Of a stretch of DNA of 64,000 nucleotides, positions 23,847 to 37,223 are shown one piece after another. The stretch covers positions 20,595,587-20,659,586 of the forward strand of contig NC_030855.1 in the NCBI RefSeq assembly GCF_000208745.1, given 5' to 3'. Below the pieces are notes generated by a model. The model was given only the letters and a program-made list of their open reading frames with translations, ran no database searches and was not told the DNA's origin. The translations under genes were made by a program, and so were the position numbers. Source of the DNA: Theobroma cacao (lineage: Eukaryota > Streptophyta > Magnoliopsida > Malvales > Malvaceae). Position 1 is the stretch's first letter, and the number at the start of each line of letters is the position of its first letter.

Positions 23847-25112
23847 TGATGTCTGAGAGAATAAGCCTAAGGGCTATACTAAACCTACCCGAGGATGATG
23901 CTCACTTGTGGATTTTTATTACACAATGCATAGCATTAACACTTGAAATTTACCATTGAATGGCAAGTGAAATTTACATATTTATTGATGATCAGTTATT
24001 TCGCTTTTTTTTTTTATGTTTAAGACTCTTCATTCTACACTGGCCATTGGATTTACTGTTGACTGAATATCAAAATTGAAAGATTTTTTTTTAGTACCTT
24101 AAATATAACCGTTTTCATATATGTTTACTTGTGATTTATTATTCTTAATACTTGCAAGGTACAAAAACAAAATCTCTTAGTTTAACGGAATATGTTTTCT
24201 ACACCTACTTTTGATTTTATAAATATCTCATCTTTATGTTTGTTTTCCCTCATCGCCTGCTTATGGAGCCGATGATCACTGAATCTGTGAGACTCACACC
24301 CCTTTTATTTCTCCTTTTGCAAACAGAGAATTGGCCTAGCTTGAAATCATCAGTGCGTACAATCCACCGCAAATAGGTAAAGGCATCTCATAGCATTTTA
24401 TCCGAGTCACTCCACTGTTAGAGGTCAAGTCGTAGCTCTTTGTTCATTAAGTTGTAAACAGATATTGATATTGATATAAGTAAATAATTGGAGATTGTGG
24501 ATTTCAATGTATAAACTTGTGATTAAATGGTTTAAAGCTTAAATCGATTATTATGTTTATGGTTCAAGTCATGATATGAAAGTATTGTTTTAAGTATCAA
24601 TATAGAATGGTGATTGTATGTAGTGAACTAATGGGCATTTCGAGAAAAGATTGTTCGGGACTTGGCAGGTCTTTCCCGGAGATCTCGAACGTCGGTAGCG
24701 ATCAGAGAGGGGTTGTTACAAATAGGAGACATACAGGCATGTTGTTAATGCTAAATAGATTTCTCAACAGGGTTAGAAAAATCAGCAAGATAACCGACAA
24801 TGAAAATAACACATTGAGATCATATTTGGATGTTATTTTCTTGCTACACAGCTACACTAAGATCCACTATCAATAAGATCACTAGTGCTTGTAACGATGG
24901 ATTGGTCTTATGTCAATAAGTGGCATAATGACTATCATAATTCAATATTAGATGTTTTTATTAGATATGATCATTAAGACGTTGTCCCTAAGGGTTAAAT
25001 ATTTTTAAATTGTGGCCACATCAAATTAAGTCAATCAATCTAGAGTCTTTGTTTTCTAAAGTGTTTCTTAAAGTCAAAATAAACTCCAATTAATATTGCC
25101 TAAGTGGGAGAA

Positions 25113-25588
25113 TGTTCGAATTTTCTATTATGTGGGCTTTTATTAATTGATAATTTTGATTTTATAAAACAGACTGATAGTTTAGTCCTAATGTGAGACA
25201 AAGCATGAGAGCCCAATCGATATTAAATTGATCAATTAATGATGGGTTTTACACGTCTAATTAGGTTAATGTGGTTTGGCGGTTGTGTAGGCCTTGGTCT
25301 GGTACACTTTTAATGGGGAGATTTGTATTAGGGTCTTGTTTATTGAAATATATATATATATATATATAGCTAGGTCCTCTTTTCCTTTCTAATCTAACGG
25401 TATCTGCCCATTGAGAGTTGCCACAAACAATAGAGAAGTGCGAAAAGGAAGATCTAGCCTTTATCAAGAATTTTCTATTTTTTCGTTACGAACAATGGAT
25501 ACCTCTATAAATGAAATAAGTACGTAATAAATAGTTGATGCTTTTGGTGTTCTAATATTCATGCATGGATCTAGGGATTCAACTTATA
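25113..25588 (+). repeat. 3' LTR of copia element
   Basis: 476 bases, starting TGTTCGAATTTTC directly after the purine-rich AAGTGGGAGAA and ending GGATTCAACTTATA. It is longer than the 5' LTR mainly through a longer TA run near 25349-25368. Its terminal CA has become TA. Confidence 0.9.
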
Positions 25589-25593
25589 TAAAA
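25589..25593. repeat. 5-bp target duplication TAAAA, right
   Basis: TAAAA directly follows the 3' LTR and matches 17148-17152. Confidence 0.8.
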
Positions 25594-25597
25594 TACT

Positions 25598-26062
25598 AGA
25601 TCCTCAATTTTTAATCGAAATTTTAGACAAATTCATTTATTTTTGAAATAGATACTTCATTTAAAAAAATATATTTCGTTGGACACATAGGTCCAACTAT
25701 TAGTGTTTTCGTTAGTTTGATAACGTGACAATATTAAAGAGATAATTTTATCTTTTATTAATTTTAAAAATTACTATTATACAAAAAAAAAAATTTAGGA
25801 AAGTAAGATGCTCCCCTCCCTTGAGAAGCACTTGATCGGTGCTTCTTTCTCTTTACTAGCATCTGCCATGAGGTGGTCGGCTCATTGACATTATTTGAGA
25901 AAAAAAAAATGAGAGAAGAAATAAATGACATTTTAGTCTTTTAATATTTTTTTTTGTTAACGATGTTTATATTTTTTAATGAATTGTATATTTTAAAAAT
26001 TAATAAATTTATGTAAAATTATGACTAAAAGTTAAGTTTTTTAAGGGATTAGAATATTTTAA
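25598..26062. mobile_element. Possible MITE with diverged inverted ends
   Basis: The left part (CTAGATCCTCAATTTTTAAT, then a block with ATACTTCATTTAAAAAAATA) resembles the reverse complement of the right part (ending TTTTTTAAGGGATTAGAA) over about 90 bases with gaps. It holds no coding sequence. Ends and target duplication are unclear. Confidence 0.3.
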
Positions 26063-26299
26063 AAAGTTAAACCTACTAATGTCAACAGGATGATTAACTA
26101 TAATTATTTTGTCTTATTCAACGAACAAAAACGTATGCTGCATTCAATGCACTAGGAAATATATTTATTATATATGAATGCTTTTGTTCACAAGTTAAAA
26201 CTCTTTCATTTTTCACCCAAAGAAAACTCTTTGTTTATATATTTATTGAAAATTAATTGGAAAAAAATAATATAATCAACAATACTTGGTTTCTAAAAG

Positions 26300-27800
26300 C
26301 AGTATGGAATTAGCTTCATAGTTGAGAGCGTAGGAGTGTATCATTGTCGAGAAAACCGCAAACGCGTTTTCGTCTTTGTGGTGAGAGACAGCAAATTATT
26401 GACCCTTCAAAATCTCTTCTCTTGTTATGTTCTGTTGCACAGTTGTCTTGAAAAAGTCAGAACTTTCAACATAAGTACAAAATCTCTGTCCCCTGTTGGG
26501 AACGCTCTTGAGGTCATTTTTGTCCATCAAACCCATTTGCCACAACTTAAAAGAAGTGCTCAAATTTCAATTTTGTTTGCATACAGCAGAGTCTACAGTT
26601 CATATCCTGTGCCCACGTTTCAGGGGAGTCGCTTTCTCTGCCACAGGATATAGGGTCAAAATAATCTGAATCAGCACTGTCAACAAATTCAAAAATAAGA
26701 AAAACACTAAAAATGATTATTTTATAGGAAAAAAAGAGAAATTTTTTACTCAATTTTGTAGATTGTGAGATTAGATATAATATATTCCCAGATTTTTTTT
26801 TTTTGTATAGATATAATCCGTAGGCTTTTTCAGGTGTTTTTTTCATAAAGTTCGTTAAAAAGAAAAAAATGGGGTTCGTTTTTTCTTTATATATTGAGAA
26901 TGAGATGCTCATGATCAAGATCAAGAATTTTATCGTTTTATTGGTTTCTTGACGAAGAACCGCTTTCTGGGTAGTAGGGCACTGGGGTCTTTTCGTTTCA
27001 TTTGGCTTTTACCTACCCTTTTTTCTTTATAACGGTCTGTTTGCGTACGTGGCAAGAATCTAGTAACGAGCTGCGTAATTCATGAAGAGATTGATCACTG
27101 ATTGATTGATGATGACGTTGTTGATTGGCAATTTGAGGTAAAACGATTTTATATATATAAATACGCACCTGAATTGCATATAAATTTGTTGATTTTATCT
27201 GTGTGGAAGGGAAGGATTTATTTATTTATTGTTGGTTGTAATGTGGAAAAGATATTTCTGTTGGTGTTATTTGGTGATTCTGAATAATGGGATCTGTTAA
27301 ATTACGCGTGGGAGTGATTGATGACAGATGGGTATGAGTTGGTTCATGAGAAAGGGGGTGTTTTGATCTTATTTGTAGTGACTGAGGATCAGTCTTTTAC
27401 TCTTTGTATGATTTGCTGTATTGCAATATGTTCAACTAAGTTTTAGTTCAAGAATTTGAGCACAGAAGAATTTTGAGGTGGGTTTAATGAACTTGGCAGC
27501 GGTTTGTTCCAGTTTCTACTGTACTATTTATTCATTCTTGGATTGGGATGGAGCATTGCAAGCTACTTTGATCTGGTGAAAGATTGCAGTGTGCGCATGA
27601 TTGTTTTTTAAAAGAATTGTTTTTGAGGTGGATTAGAGTGGTTTCAGTTATGGTTTCCTAGAATTTTTTAAAGTTCTATTGTTGCTCTTGGTAGGATTGT
27701 GTCTTCATTTGGGGTGAATTGGATGTTATCTAGTTTATGGTTTGTCAAGAGTGTCAAATGAACATAACATAATGAGCAGGGGCAGTAGAATCATTCGTAG
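26300..27800. other. Upstream region and probable 5' leader of FAB1 gene
   Basis: No protein-coding exon is seen. A plausible 5' UTR intron runs from GAG|GTAAAA near 27138 to GAGCAG near 27780, just before GGGCAGTAGAATC and the start codon at 27801. Short open frames here have no family resemblance. Confidence 0.4.
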
Positions 27801-30800
27801 ATGGATGCCCCAAATAAGACATTTTCTGAGCTAGTTAGTTTACTAAAGTCATGGCTCCCTTGGCGATCAGAGCCTGCTAATGTGTCAAGGGACTTTTGGA
27901 TGCCTGATCATAGCTGCAGGGTATGCTATGATTGTGATTCCCAGTTCACATTGTTTAACCGTAGACACCATTGTCGACTCTGTGGCCGAGTTTTCTGTGC
28001 CAAGTGTACAGCAAACTCAGTTCCTGCACCATCTAATGACACAAGGCTTCCCCAAGAAGAGCGGGAGAAGATTAGGGTGTGTAATTATTGTTTCAAGCAA
28101 TGGGAGCAGGGCATAACTAGTATTGATGATGGAGTGCAAGTGCCCAACCAGGAACTTAGTACTTCACCATCGGCCACTAGTTTTATCAGCACCAAATCCA
28201 GTGGCACTGCTAACACCAGTAGTTTCACTTTTGGCTCAATGCCATATCCAGCTGGACCATACCAACGAGTTCAACAGAGGCCTATTCTCAGCCCGCATCA
28301 ACTGTCTGCAATGAATACAAGCATGGATAGGCCTGGCAAGAGAGCACCAGAGAGGAGCAATGATCTTGTTATGGATGCAGAAGATCCATCTTCGAACCAT
28401 TATGGGTTTTCATTGAACAGGTCAGATGCTTTTGTCCTCTTCATTGCATAACCTTAAAATTTTTAAGATTTGTCTATCAATCAAGCATAAGTTATATCTT
28501 TATATTTGTCCTTGGACACCTTTGTCTGCATGTGTTTGTGCATCCCTAATTATTGTTTTTTTTTTATTATTATTTTTCATTTTTGATCAGTGCTATTTAT
28601 CGAATAGGTCTCTTAAAAACAGAAATAGAAAAAGGAAAAGGAAAAATAAGTAGCCATTAAAACCAATTGGAAGAGTTGGAGAGAAAAGATAGTCTTAATG
28701 TGCTATTGCTATTACTTACCTATAACTTTCCTTTCTTTTGTCATCAGGAGTGATGATGAGGATGATGAGTACAGCTTATACCTGTCTGATTCTGAGACAA
28801 AGCATTTCTGTCAAGAAAATGGCTACTATAGTCCTGTTGATTTTGATGAGATGAGCAACGATGATGGATCACATAAGTTTCATCCTGATAGCGAAAATAT
28901 TGACTCAAAAATTTTAAGCAGTTCTCCAATAAACAATGGTTTTCCTTCAACAGGTTTGGAAGGAATATCACAGCTTGTGAAGAAAGATGAACGTGAAATT
29001 GGTGAGGAATGTGAAGCATCATCTTCTTTATACGCTGCTGAGGATCTAGACGCTGAGGCTGTAGATTTTGAAAATAATGGACTTCTCTGGCTCCCTCCTG
29101 AACCAGAAGATGAAGAAGATGAGAGGGAAGCTGCTCTATTTGATGATGATGATGATGATGGGAATGCTTCTGGAGAGTGGGGATATCTACGCAACTCAAG
29201 CAGCTTTGGAAGTGGGGAGTATCGCACTAGGGATAGGTCAAGTGAGGAGCACAAGAAAGCAATGAAGAATATTGTTGATGGACATTTTAGGGCTTTGGTT
29301 GCTCAGCTTTTACAGGTTGAGAACCTTCCTGTGGGTGATGAAAATGATGAAGAGAGTTGGTTGGAGATTATCACTGCTCTTTCATGGGAGGCTGCTACAC
29401 TCTTGAAGCCAGACACTAGCAAAGGGGGAGGTATGGACCCTGGTGGATATGTTAAAGTGAAATGCATAGCTTCTGGACGTCGCTGTGAGAGGTAAATGTT
29501 ACACACGATAATAAATATTCTATGTGACTCATTATGCCATTTTGTTCTAACGAATGTAGATATCTCAATTAGTTAAATCACTGAGATTACCGCTAAGATT
29601 GCTTTGTAAAACAGAAAATCATGTCTTATGTCTGCATCAACCCTGGACTTTCTCTTTAAGGTTTCAGCATATGGATGTAGTACAGACTGCGGCCTTCATT
29701 CTGGCTGCTGAATAGCAGGTTTCTAATTTGATAACTCATGTATAAATCTAAGAAGTCTGTGCTAGGATTTTCTTGATATGCTACTTAACAACATAAATCC
29801 AACTCTTCATTTCTCCTGATCTATGTTAAGTAAGAGGATGGATCAATCAACAATCTTATCTGACTAAATAGCCATAGATACTGTTAAACATCAACAAAAA
29901 TTAGAAAAAAAAAAAAAACTTAAAAAACACTTATTTTCTTGAAGGTTTCTTCAGCACTTGTCCACTTACACACGTAGTGCAGTGATTTGAGAAAGTCATC
30001 AATTACTGGTAAAAAAAAAAGAATTAGATGATTATGTCCAGAATGGCTTGCCAATTAGGTGGAGACACCTCTCTTTTAACCTTGGAAACCTTACATTTTG
30101 CCCCTGCCTAAACGTGGCAAGGTCTGACACTCCCTTCCATTCGTTCGTCTACCTTAAGCGATGACTACACGGCTAGATTTTGTAAAACTACATTGTTGAC
30201 ATTAGACTATCAGTTGCACCACTTTTATCACTTGCATTGGCTGCTTGATATTAACATACCGATTCAACTATACCGCTGCACTGGTTGTCAACATGTCCTT
30301 TTTCTATTTCTGATTTTGCTACTGTTCTTGTAGTATGGTTGTCAAAGGAGTTGTATGCAAGAAAAATGTTGCTCATCGACGAATGACTTCAAAAATAGAG
30401 AAACCTCGGTTGTTGATTCTTGGTGGAGCTCTTGAATACCAGCGGGTCTCTAACCTATTGTCAAGTTTTGATACTTTGTTGCAGCAGGTGTTTCATGTTT
30501 ATATATTTCTTTCTGTTTAAGATTATCGATTTTTATTTCCTCGAGCCACTATGTTTTTTTTTTTTAATATACTGTCTTTTTGTCCTTATGTTAATGGGTT
30601 GACATCTTTAACCAGGAAATGGACCATTTGAAGATGGCAGTAGCAAAGATACATGCACATCAACCCAATATCCTTCTGGTAGAGAAATCAGTTTCTCGAT
30701 TTGCCCAGGACTATCTTCTTGAAAAAGACATATCACTTGTTCTCAATATCAAAAGGCCATTGTTAGAACGCATTGCACGCTGCACAGGTGCTCAAATAAT

Positions 30801-31357
30801 CCCTTCAATTGATCATCTCTCTACTCAGAAGCTGGGTTACTGTGAAAAGTTTCATGTTGAGAGGTTCATGGAAGATCTTGGCTCTGCTGGACAAGGAGGG
30901 AAGAAATTGTTCAAGACATTAATGTACTTTGAAGGCTGCCCAAAGCCATTGGGTTGCACTGTAAGTTAACAAATTAACCATAAATAAATGAAAACTAACA
31001 GAAGAAATTAAAATTTACCCTGACATACTTAAATTTGGTTTATGGGACAATTCATTGGTCCTTACATAAACCCCCGTTCAGTGTCAGTTGTTTTATCTCC
31101 TCTGAGATCTCCTGGAAGATGATTTCACTGGAAAGGTTTAGGAGGTTTTTTGTGGAGATAATATTTGTGTTGCTAACAGTGTGGGTCTATATGAAATTAT
31201 CTTTATGTTGCAAGTGGATCATTTTATTAGTTTAAACTGAAGATTATTTTTGTGGATATATATACACACGAACATACATATTTTATTTATTTAGGCCTGT
31301 TTGCTTCAGATATTACTCGGAGGTGCAAATGGAGATGAGTTGAAGAAAGTGAAGCAT

Positions 31358-31394
<37 letters not shown>

Positions 31395-34300
31395 CACACA
31401 TATACATACATACATATTTTATTTATTTTTGCCTGTTTGCTTCAGATATTACTCAGAGGTGCAAATGGAGATGAGTTGAAGAAAGTGAAGCATGTGGTCC
31501 AATATGGAATTTTTGCAGCTTATCACTTGGCTTTGGAGACATCATTTCTTGCTGATGAAGGAGCTTCTCTGCCAGAATTCCCTTTGAACTCTCCCATTAC
31601 TGTGGCACTTCTGGATAAACCATCAAGCATTGCGAGGTCCATATCAACAGTTCCTGGTTTTCTGCTTCCTGCCAATAAAAAGTCCCCGGAACCTCAGCAT
31701 AGTAGTGAACTGCGAAGAGCTAACAGTAGTCTCACTTTAGATCTGTCATCATCAATCATGAGTCATAATATTCAGAAGATAGAAGAAACTTCACCATCTT
31801 GTTTACCTAATGGTACAAGCTTGTGGTCTGCGCAACCCAATTTTATAGAGTCAACTGCCCATTTATCTTCTGCTTCTGAGAAAGTTGTTTCAGACACACT
31901 TTTCAAGAGAAATGAAATGGGTCCCAAAGAATCCTCAATGGTGGGAGTTTTTACAGACAAAAGTGAATTGGCTGTCACAAATAATCGTCTCACTTTCAGT
32001 ATTGTTGGGTCATTAGAATCTTTGGGACAATTTTCTATGGTACAAATTGAACAAGAAAATCATAGCGCAGCAGTTGAAATTCAGCCAGGTGGCTCAGAGG
32101 CATCATCTGTGCAACAAGATAGTAAAAACCATAAGAACCATTCTGAGGAGCCAAAACCATTAAAAGAAGAATTTCCTCCATCACCTTCTGATAATCAGAG
32201 CATTTTGGTTTCTTTATCATCCCGATGCGTGTGGAAAGGGACTGTCTGCGAAAGATCTCATCTCTTTCGAATCAAGTACTATGGCAGTTTTGATAAACCT
32301 TTGGGTCGGTTTTTACGGGATCATTTATTCGATCAGGTAAACTTTCTTCCTCACATTTATATATTTCTTCTTACATACCCAGGAATTCTCTTGAAACTGA
32401 AGAGACTACTGATTTGTCAGAGTTATCGATGCCATTCTTGTGATATGCCTTCAGAAGCACATGTTCACTGTTACACTCATCGGCAAGGAACCCTTACCAT
32501 ATCTGTTAAGAAGGTCCCAGAAATTTTCTTACCTGGTGAAAGAGAGGGCAAGATCTGGATGTGGCACCGATGCCTGAGATGTCCTAGGACCAATGGTTTT
32601 CCTCCAGCCACTCAGAGAATAGTGATGTCTGATGCTGCTTGGGGTTTATCTTTTGGGAAGTTTTTGGAGCTTAGTTTTTCAAACCATGCAGCTGCAAGCA
32701 GGGTTGCCAGCTGTGGCCATTCTTTACATAGAGATTGTCTTCGTTTCTATGGGTAAATTTTCTTCCTCTATTGTTTTATATTTATGTAACCAAATATCAT
32801 ACATGAGTACCACAAGTAGTTGGCCTCATAAAGAATATGCAAAACACAACTTTTGTGCCAGCTCTTGACTTATATAATGATAATTCTCCACAGTGTCATT
32901 ATTGCATATTTTGTTTGAGTTGATTTAAACCTTTCTGGCCATACAAGATCCTTGCTCAGGTTATATCAATCATAGTACTTCTTTGAGTGGTCATAGATAC
33001 CTAATGAATGAGCTAATGAACTGATTATAAATTTGATGCCTCATGTTGAATGATGTAGAGCATGACTTGGCTGATAAAAGACCAGGAATTGTTAATGGCA
33101 AAAAATTTCATTTATTATCGTCTCTTTCTCAACTCACTGTTTAAATATCTGTAGATTTGGGAGAATGGTTGCTTGTTTTCGGTATGCATCAGTTGACGTA
33201 CATTCTGTCTACCTTCCACCCCCAAAACTTGATTTTGACTTTCAGAATCAGGAGTGGATACGAAAAGAAACAGATAAGGTGAAAGGATAATAATTTTGTT
33301 TTTTCTGAAGAAGCCAATTGGATCTCTCTGCAATTGGGTAATCTATTTTTATCTTATTATTATAAACAGGTGGTCGACCGGGCAGAGCTTCTATTTTCTG
33401 AAGTACTCAATTCCCTAAGTCAAATTTCGGGAAAAAAACTTGGCACAGGGGCACCTAATAACGTTGCAAAAACACCTGAATTGAGACATCAAATTACTGA
33501 ACTTCAAGGAATATTACAGAAGGAGAAGCTGGAGTTTGAGGTGAGACTTCCTTTCTTTTTTGCCTTAGCAAGACAGATTTTAATGTCTATGCCAGATTGC
33601 CAGTGGATTATGTTGACCATGTAGAAATAAAATAAATGAGTATGCATGCTGATGAATCGGGAATTATAATAACTGTTAGAAAAATGCTATCTCCATATTT
33701 TGTGAACTCATTGGTAAACAATGTTTAGAAATTCTGCAAATGTTTTCCACAAAAGACTTATGTGTTGGAGGTCCACCATGATAACCTTTTGAAATTTATC
33801 CATTAAGCTTTTCTCTTTGGGGAGATAGTTATCTGGTTTCGTATTATTTTTCAATCAATAAAATTCTGGTAAAGAACAAAACCTTTATAAAATTCTGTAA
33901 ACATACCAGAGATTTGTAGATAAAATTATTCAGAGTTGACAATTTAAAAGGGTCTATAACTGAAAAAAAAAAGTCAAATTTCCCTTTCTTCTGTTACTTT
34001 GAGTTAAAAAATGTCTATAACTGAAAAACAAATGTCAAAATTTCATTGCTGTTTCTAATTTCTGGTTTCTAATAGTTCTTGGCCTTGGTTTAGGAATCAT
34101 TGCAAAAGGCTTTGAAAAGGGAAGTGAGAAAAGGGCAACCTGTTATTGACATCCTTGAAATTAATCGGTTGCGGCGGCAATTTCTTTTCCAATCTTATAT
34201 GTGGGACCACCGCCTGGTTTTTGCAGCCAATTTAGAAAATTATGGCCTGCAGGACGGTTTCAGCAATTCAATTTCAGGACATGAGGAGAAATCCCCCACT

Positions 34301-37223
34301 GATGGTGAGAAGTTCAAAGACATGGATTTGTTGGAACTTGGAAAAGGCTCTGAATGCAGTGACTCTGCCATTGTGGAGGCAAAGCTTGATAGAGACTTTG
34401 ACCAAAGAGAATTAAATGGCAACACTAATCAGTCAGATGTGATCCATCAAGGACCAGACATGAGTGAAAATTCAAATCTTGGAAACAAAGACTATGGTAA
34501 CCTTTCTGCTAGCCAGAGCATGTATGACCGATCTGACTGTGAGAAACCTGCGGCAAATGTTCGCCGGGTCCTGTCTGAAGGCCAGTTTCCTAGTGTAGAA
34601 AATTTGTCTGATACCCTTGATGCTGCCTGGACTGGTGAAATTCAGCGAGCATCTGTAATACCCAAGAATACTTCATGTTCACTTTCTGATTCTGCTGCTG
34701 CTGCAGATATTGCTGCCATAGGTGCAGCAACAGAGGGGTTAGATTTGGAAGACCATTCTGAAGAAATACTTGGGCTGAAGGTTCTTCATTCTCTTTCACC
34801 TGCATTGTCCACTAAAGGTTCTGAAAATATGGAAGATTCTGTTAGCTGGTTAAGAATGCCTTTCTTAAGTTTCTACCGTTCATTGAACAAAAACTTCTTA
34901 GGAAGTGCTTCAAAGCTTGATACATTCAGTGAATATGATCCAGTCTATGTTTCATCATTTAGAGAGTCAGAACTGCAAGGTGGGGCTAGCTTGCTTTTGC
35001 CGGTGGGTGTTAACGACACTGTTATTCCAGTTTTTGATGATGAGCCTACGAGTATGATATCATATGCTCTGGCATCTCCTGAATATCATTTCCAGCTAAG
35101 TGATGATGGGGATAGACCTAAAGACAGTGGGGATTTAATGGCCTCAGTTCCCTTATCTGATTCAGTGAATTCTCAATTGTTACATTCTGTTGATGAGATG
35201 ACCCTTGATTCTCATAGAAGTCTTGGTTCAACAGATGACATTACTGGATCTCGCAGCTCCCTGATTATGGACCCACTCTACTGTACAAAGGCTTTGCATG
35301 TCAGGGTGTCTTTTGGAGATGATGGGTCAGTTGATAAAGTGAAATATACTGTGACTTGCTACTTTGCAAAGCGGTTTGAAGCATTAAGGAGAATATGTTG
35401 CCCATCAGAGTTAGATTTTATAAGGTCTCTGAGTCGTTGTAAGAAGTGGGGAGCTCAGGGTGGCAAGAGCAATGTTTTCTTTGCAAAGACCTTGGATGAT
35501 CGTTTTATCATTAAACAAGTCACAAAGACAGAGTTGGAATCGTTTATAAAATTTGCACCTGGTTATTTCAAGTACTTGTCTGAATCAATCAGTTCTGGAA
35601 GTCCAACGTGCCTGGCAAAGATTCTCGGCATTTATCAGGTGCATGCTCTTAGGGCTTCAGACGCTATAATGCTACATATCATAATTATTAATCTATTGGA
35701 TAAACAAGACAAATTGCTCATTTTGGCCATCATATAAAGAAGCTGGAATAATCCTGGCATTTTCTTTCATATTGGCTCCCATAATAACTTTTTAATGTCC
35801 AAATAACTGAAAGCCAGAAAGTACCTGTTTTTTCCTTTATACTTGTAGTCAGAGTGCTTATTTCGTTTAATATGTGCAGATAAGTAAGGTTGTTTTTGCA
35901 TAAATAACTTATAAGCTTACATATTGAACCTTGCCGTTATACAGAAGTGAATTATTATGACAGAATAAATTGTTTAGAATGCAGTCTTTCAATTTACAAG
36001 TTTAATATGTTTTGTTACGGTTATTACCTTGAAGTAAGCTAGTGTTATGTGCCCACTAGGAAGTTGATGGGTAACTTAGGCAGACAGGTGACAGCATTGC
36101 TACTTCTATACAATATCTGCTAATGCATTCTGGCAAGACTGATCGGCTTGACCTTCTTATACTTATATAGCTACTGACATATCCAAAGAAGTATATTTAT
36201 ATTCGAGGAAGGAAAAGCTGAAAGTTGGAACTAGCTCTAAGGGTCGTATTCTATCTTTTAAGAGTAAATATAGATTGTCCTGGGTTTGATGCTAATTGCT
36301 CATACTTTTGTATGAAAATAATCAAGAGGATTTAGGAAAGAGGACAGAAAACCTTTGCTTTTTTATGCTTTTAGGAATGAGATGGCACTAAGAGTGTGTT
36401 CAACTTATTTATAGATGGCAAATTTCACATATTTTCTGGGATCATTATTTACTTTTTATTGTTGATTTTTTTCTTGGAAGGTTACGGCAAAGCATCTTAA
36501 AGGTGGGAAAGAATCAAGGATGGATGTTTTGGTTATGGAGAATCTTATGTTTAGAAGAAGTGTCACACGGCTGTATGATCTCAAAGGATCTTCTAGATCT
36601 CGTTATAATCCTGATTCTAGTGGAAGCAACAAGGTTCTGCTAGATCAGAACTTGATTGAATCAATGCCAACTTGCCCTATTTTTGTGAGTAATAAGGCTA
36701 AGCGGTTGTTGGAAAGAGCAGTCTGGAATGACACTGCTTTTCTTGCAGTAAGTTTTAAATCTGTGTGCTTGTGCCCCCGAAAGGAGGGGGTGTAGTTTGC
36801 ATACCTGGAGATATGTTCACATGACCTGCATTTCTAGTTTAGATTAACTAAAGTACATGTCATCAGTTGTACTCATTCTTTATCTTTTCTACCTTGCAGT
36901 CATGCGATGTGATGGATTATTCGTTACTGGTTGGAGTGGATGAAGAGAAGCATGAGTTAGTTCTTGGAATCATTGATTTCATGAGGCAGTATACCTGGGA
37001 CAAGCATCTTGAAACTTGGGTAAAGGCTTCAGGCATCCTTGGTGGGCCAAAGAACGAATCACCAACTGTAATTTCACCAAAACAATACAAGAAAAGGTTC
37101 AGGAAAGCAATGACAACTTATTTTCTAATGATCCCAGATCAGTGGTCTCCTCCTATCATTTCAAGCAAATCTCAGTCAGATATAGGTGAAGAGAATGGAC
37201 CAGGTGGGAGCTCAGTTAAGTGA
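27801..37223 (+). CDS. FAB1: FYVE-type PI3P 5-kinase FAB1/PIKfyve, eleven coding exons
   Basis: Exons: 27801-28420, 28748-29491, 30334-30487, 30616-30960, 31446-32336, 32421-32752, 33155-33278, 33370-33540, 34094-35638, 36481-36747, 36900-37223. All are GT-AG and in phase, giving 1838 residues, close to plant FAB1A/B. The enzyme makes PI(3,5)P2 from PI3P on endosomes and vacuoles. Domains in order: FYVE zinc finger (about residues 35-105, with the PI3P-binding RHHCRLCGR), an acidic linker with an Asp run, a TCP-1/chaperonin-like domain (about 450-700), the CCR domain (about 890-1090) and the C-terminal PIP kinase (about 1520-1820), with [31 protein letters not shown] and [20 protein letters not shown]. 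Its FYVE finger groups it with FAB1A/B rather than FYVE-less FAB1C/D. Intron 4 contains a duplicated copy of the start of exon 5. Confidence 0.95.
31282..31494 (+). repeat. Duplicated acceptor and exon start around a CA microsatellite
   Basis: About 75-85 bases, including TATTTTATTTATTT, the acceptor TTTGCTTCAG and the first 48 bases of FAB1 exon 5, occur twice: 31280-31357 and 31416-31493. The two exon starts (31310 and 31446) are 136 bases apart, which is not a multiple of three. Between them lies an uninterrupted (CA)n run, 31361-31392. The copies differ at only a few positions (CGGAGG versus CAGAGG is one), so the event is recent relative to the gene. Confidence 0.9.

Larger units (their letters stand above)
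21647..24720. mobile_element. Long solo LTR, Ty3/gypsy-like, nested in copia element
   Basis: The 3074-base insert begins TGTAACACCTCATACC and ends GAGGGGTTGTTACA, with complementary TGTAACA/TGTTACA tips as in many plant gypsy LTRs. It contains no gag, pol or primer-binding site, so it is a single LTR left by recombination between two LTRs. The sequence after the RNase H stop runs into its left end, and ordinary copia sequence resumes after its right end and continues to the 3' LTR. The flanks (AAGTGG and AATAGG) do not give a clean 5-bp duplication. The long open frame on the minus strand (22120-22749) reads a purine-rich strand and looks like chance. Confidence 0.7.
17153..25588 (+). mobile_element. 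Ty1/copia LTR retrotransposon, full length but defective
   Basis: The element has a 5' LTR (17153-17616), a primer-binding site, a decayed integrase - reverse transcriptase - RNase H region in the copia order, a purine-rich stretch before the 3' LTR, and a 3' LTR (25113-25588). It is flanked on both sides by TAAAA (17148-17152 and 25589-25593). About 1 kb after the 5' LTR shows no gag. A 3.07-kb gypsy-like LTR interrupts the region between RNase H and the 3' LTR, so the element's own length is about 5.4 kb. Many stops, frameshifts and altered catalytic positions show that it is dead. Confidence 0.92.

Noticed and set aside
26336..26924. Open frames of 105 (plus) and 125 (minus) residues upstream of FAB1
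   Set aside because: No recognisable domain and no splice continuation; they lie in the probable FAB1 promoter region.
28744..29265. Minus-strand and alternate-frame ORFs over FAB1 exon 2
   Set aside because: They are shadows of the acidic, GAT-repeat-rich coding exon (His- and Ser-runs on the other strand).
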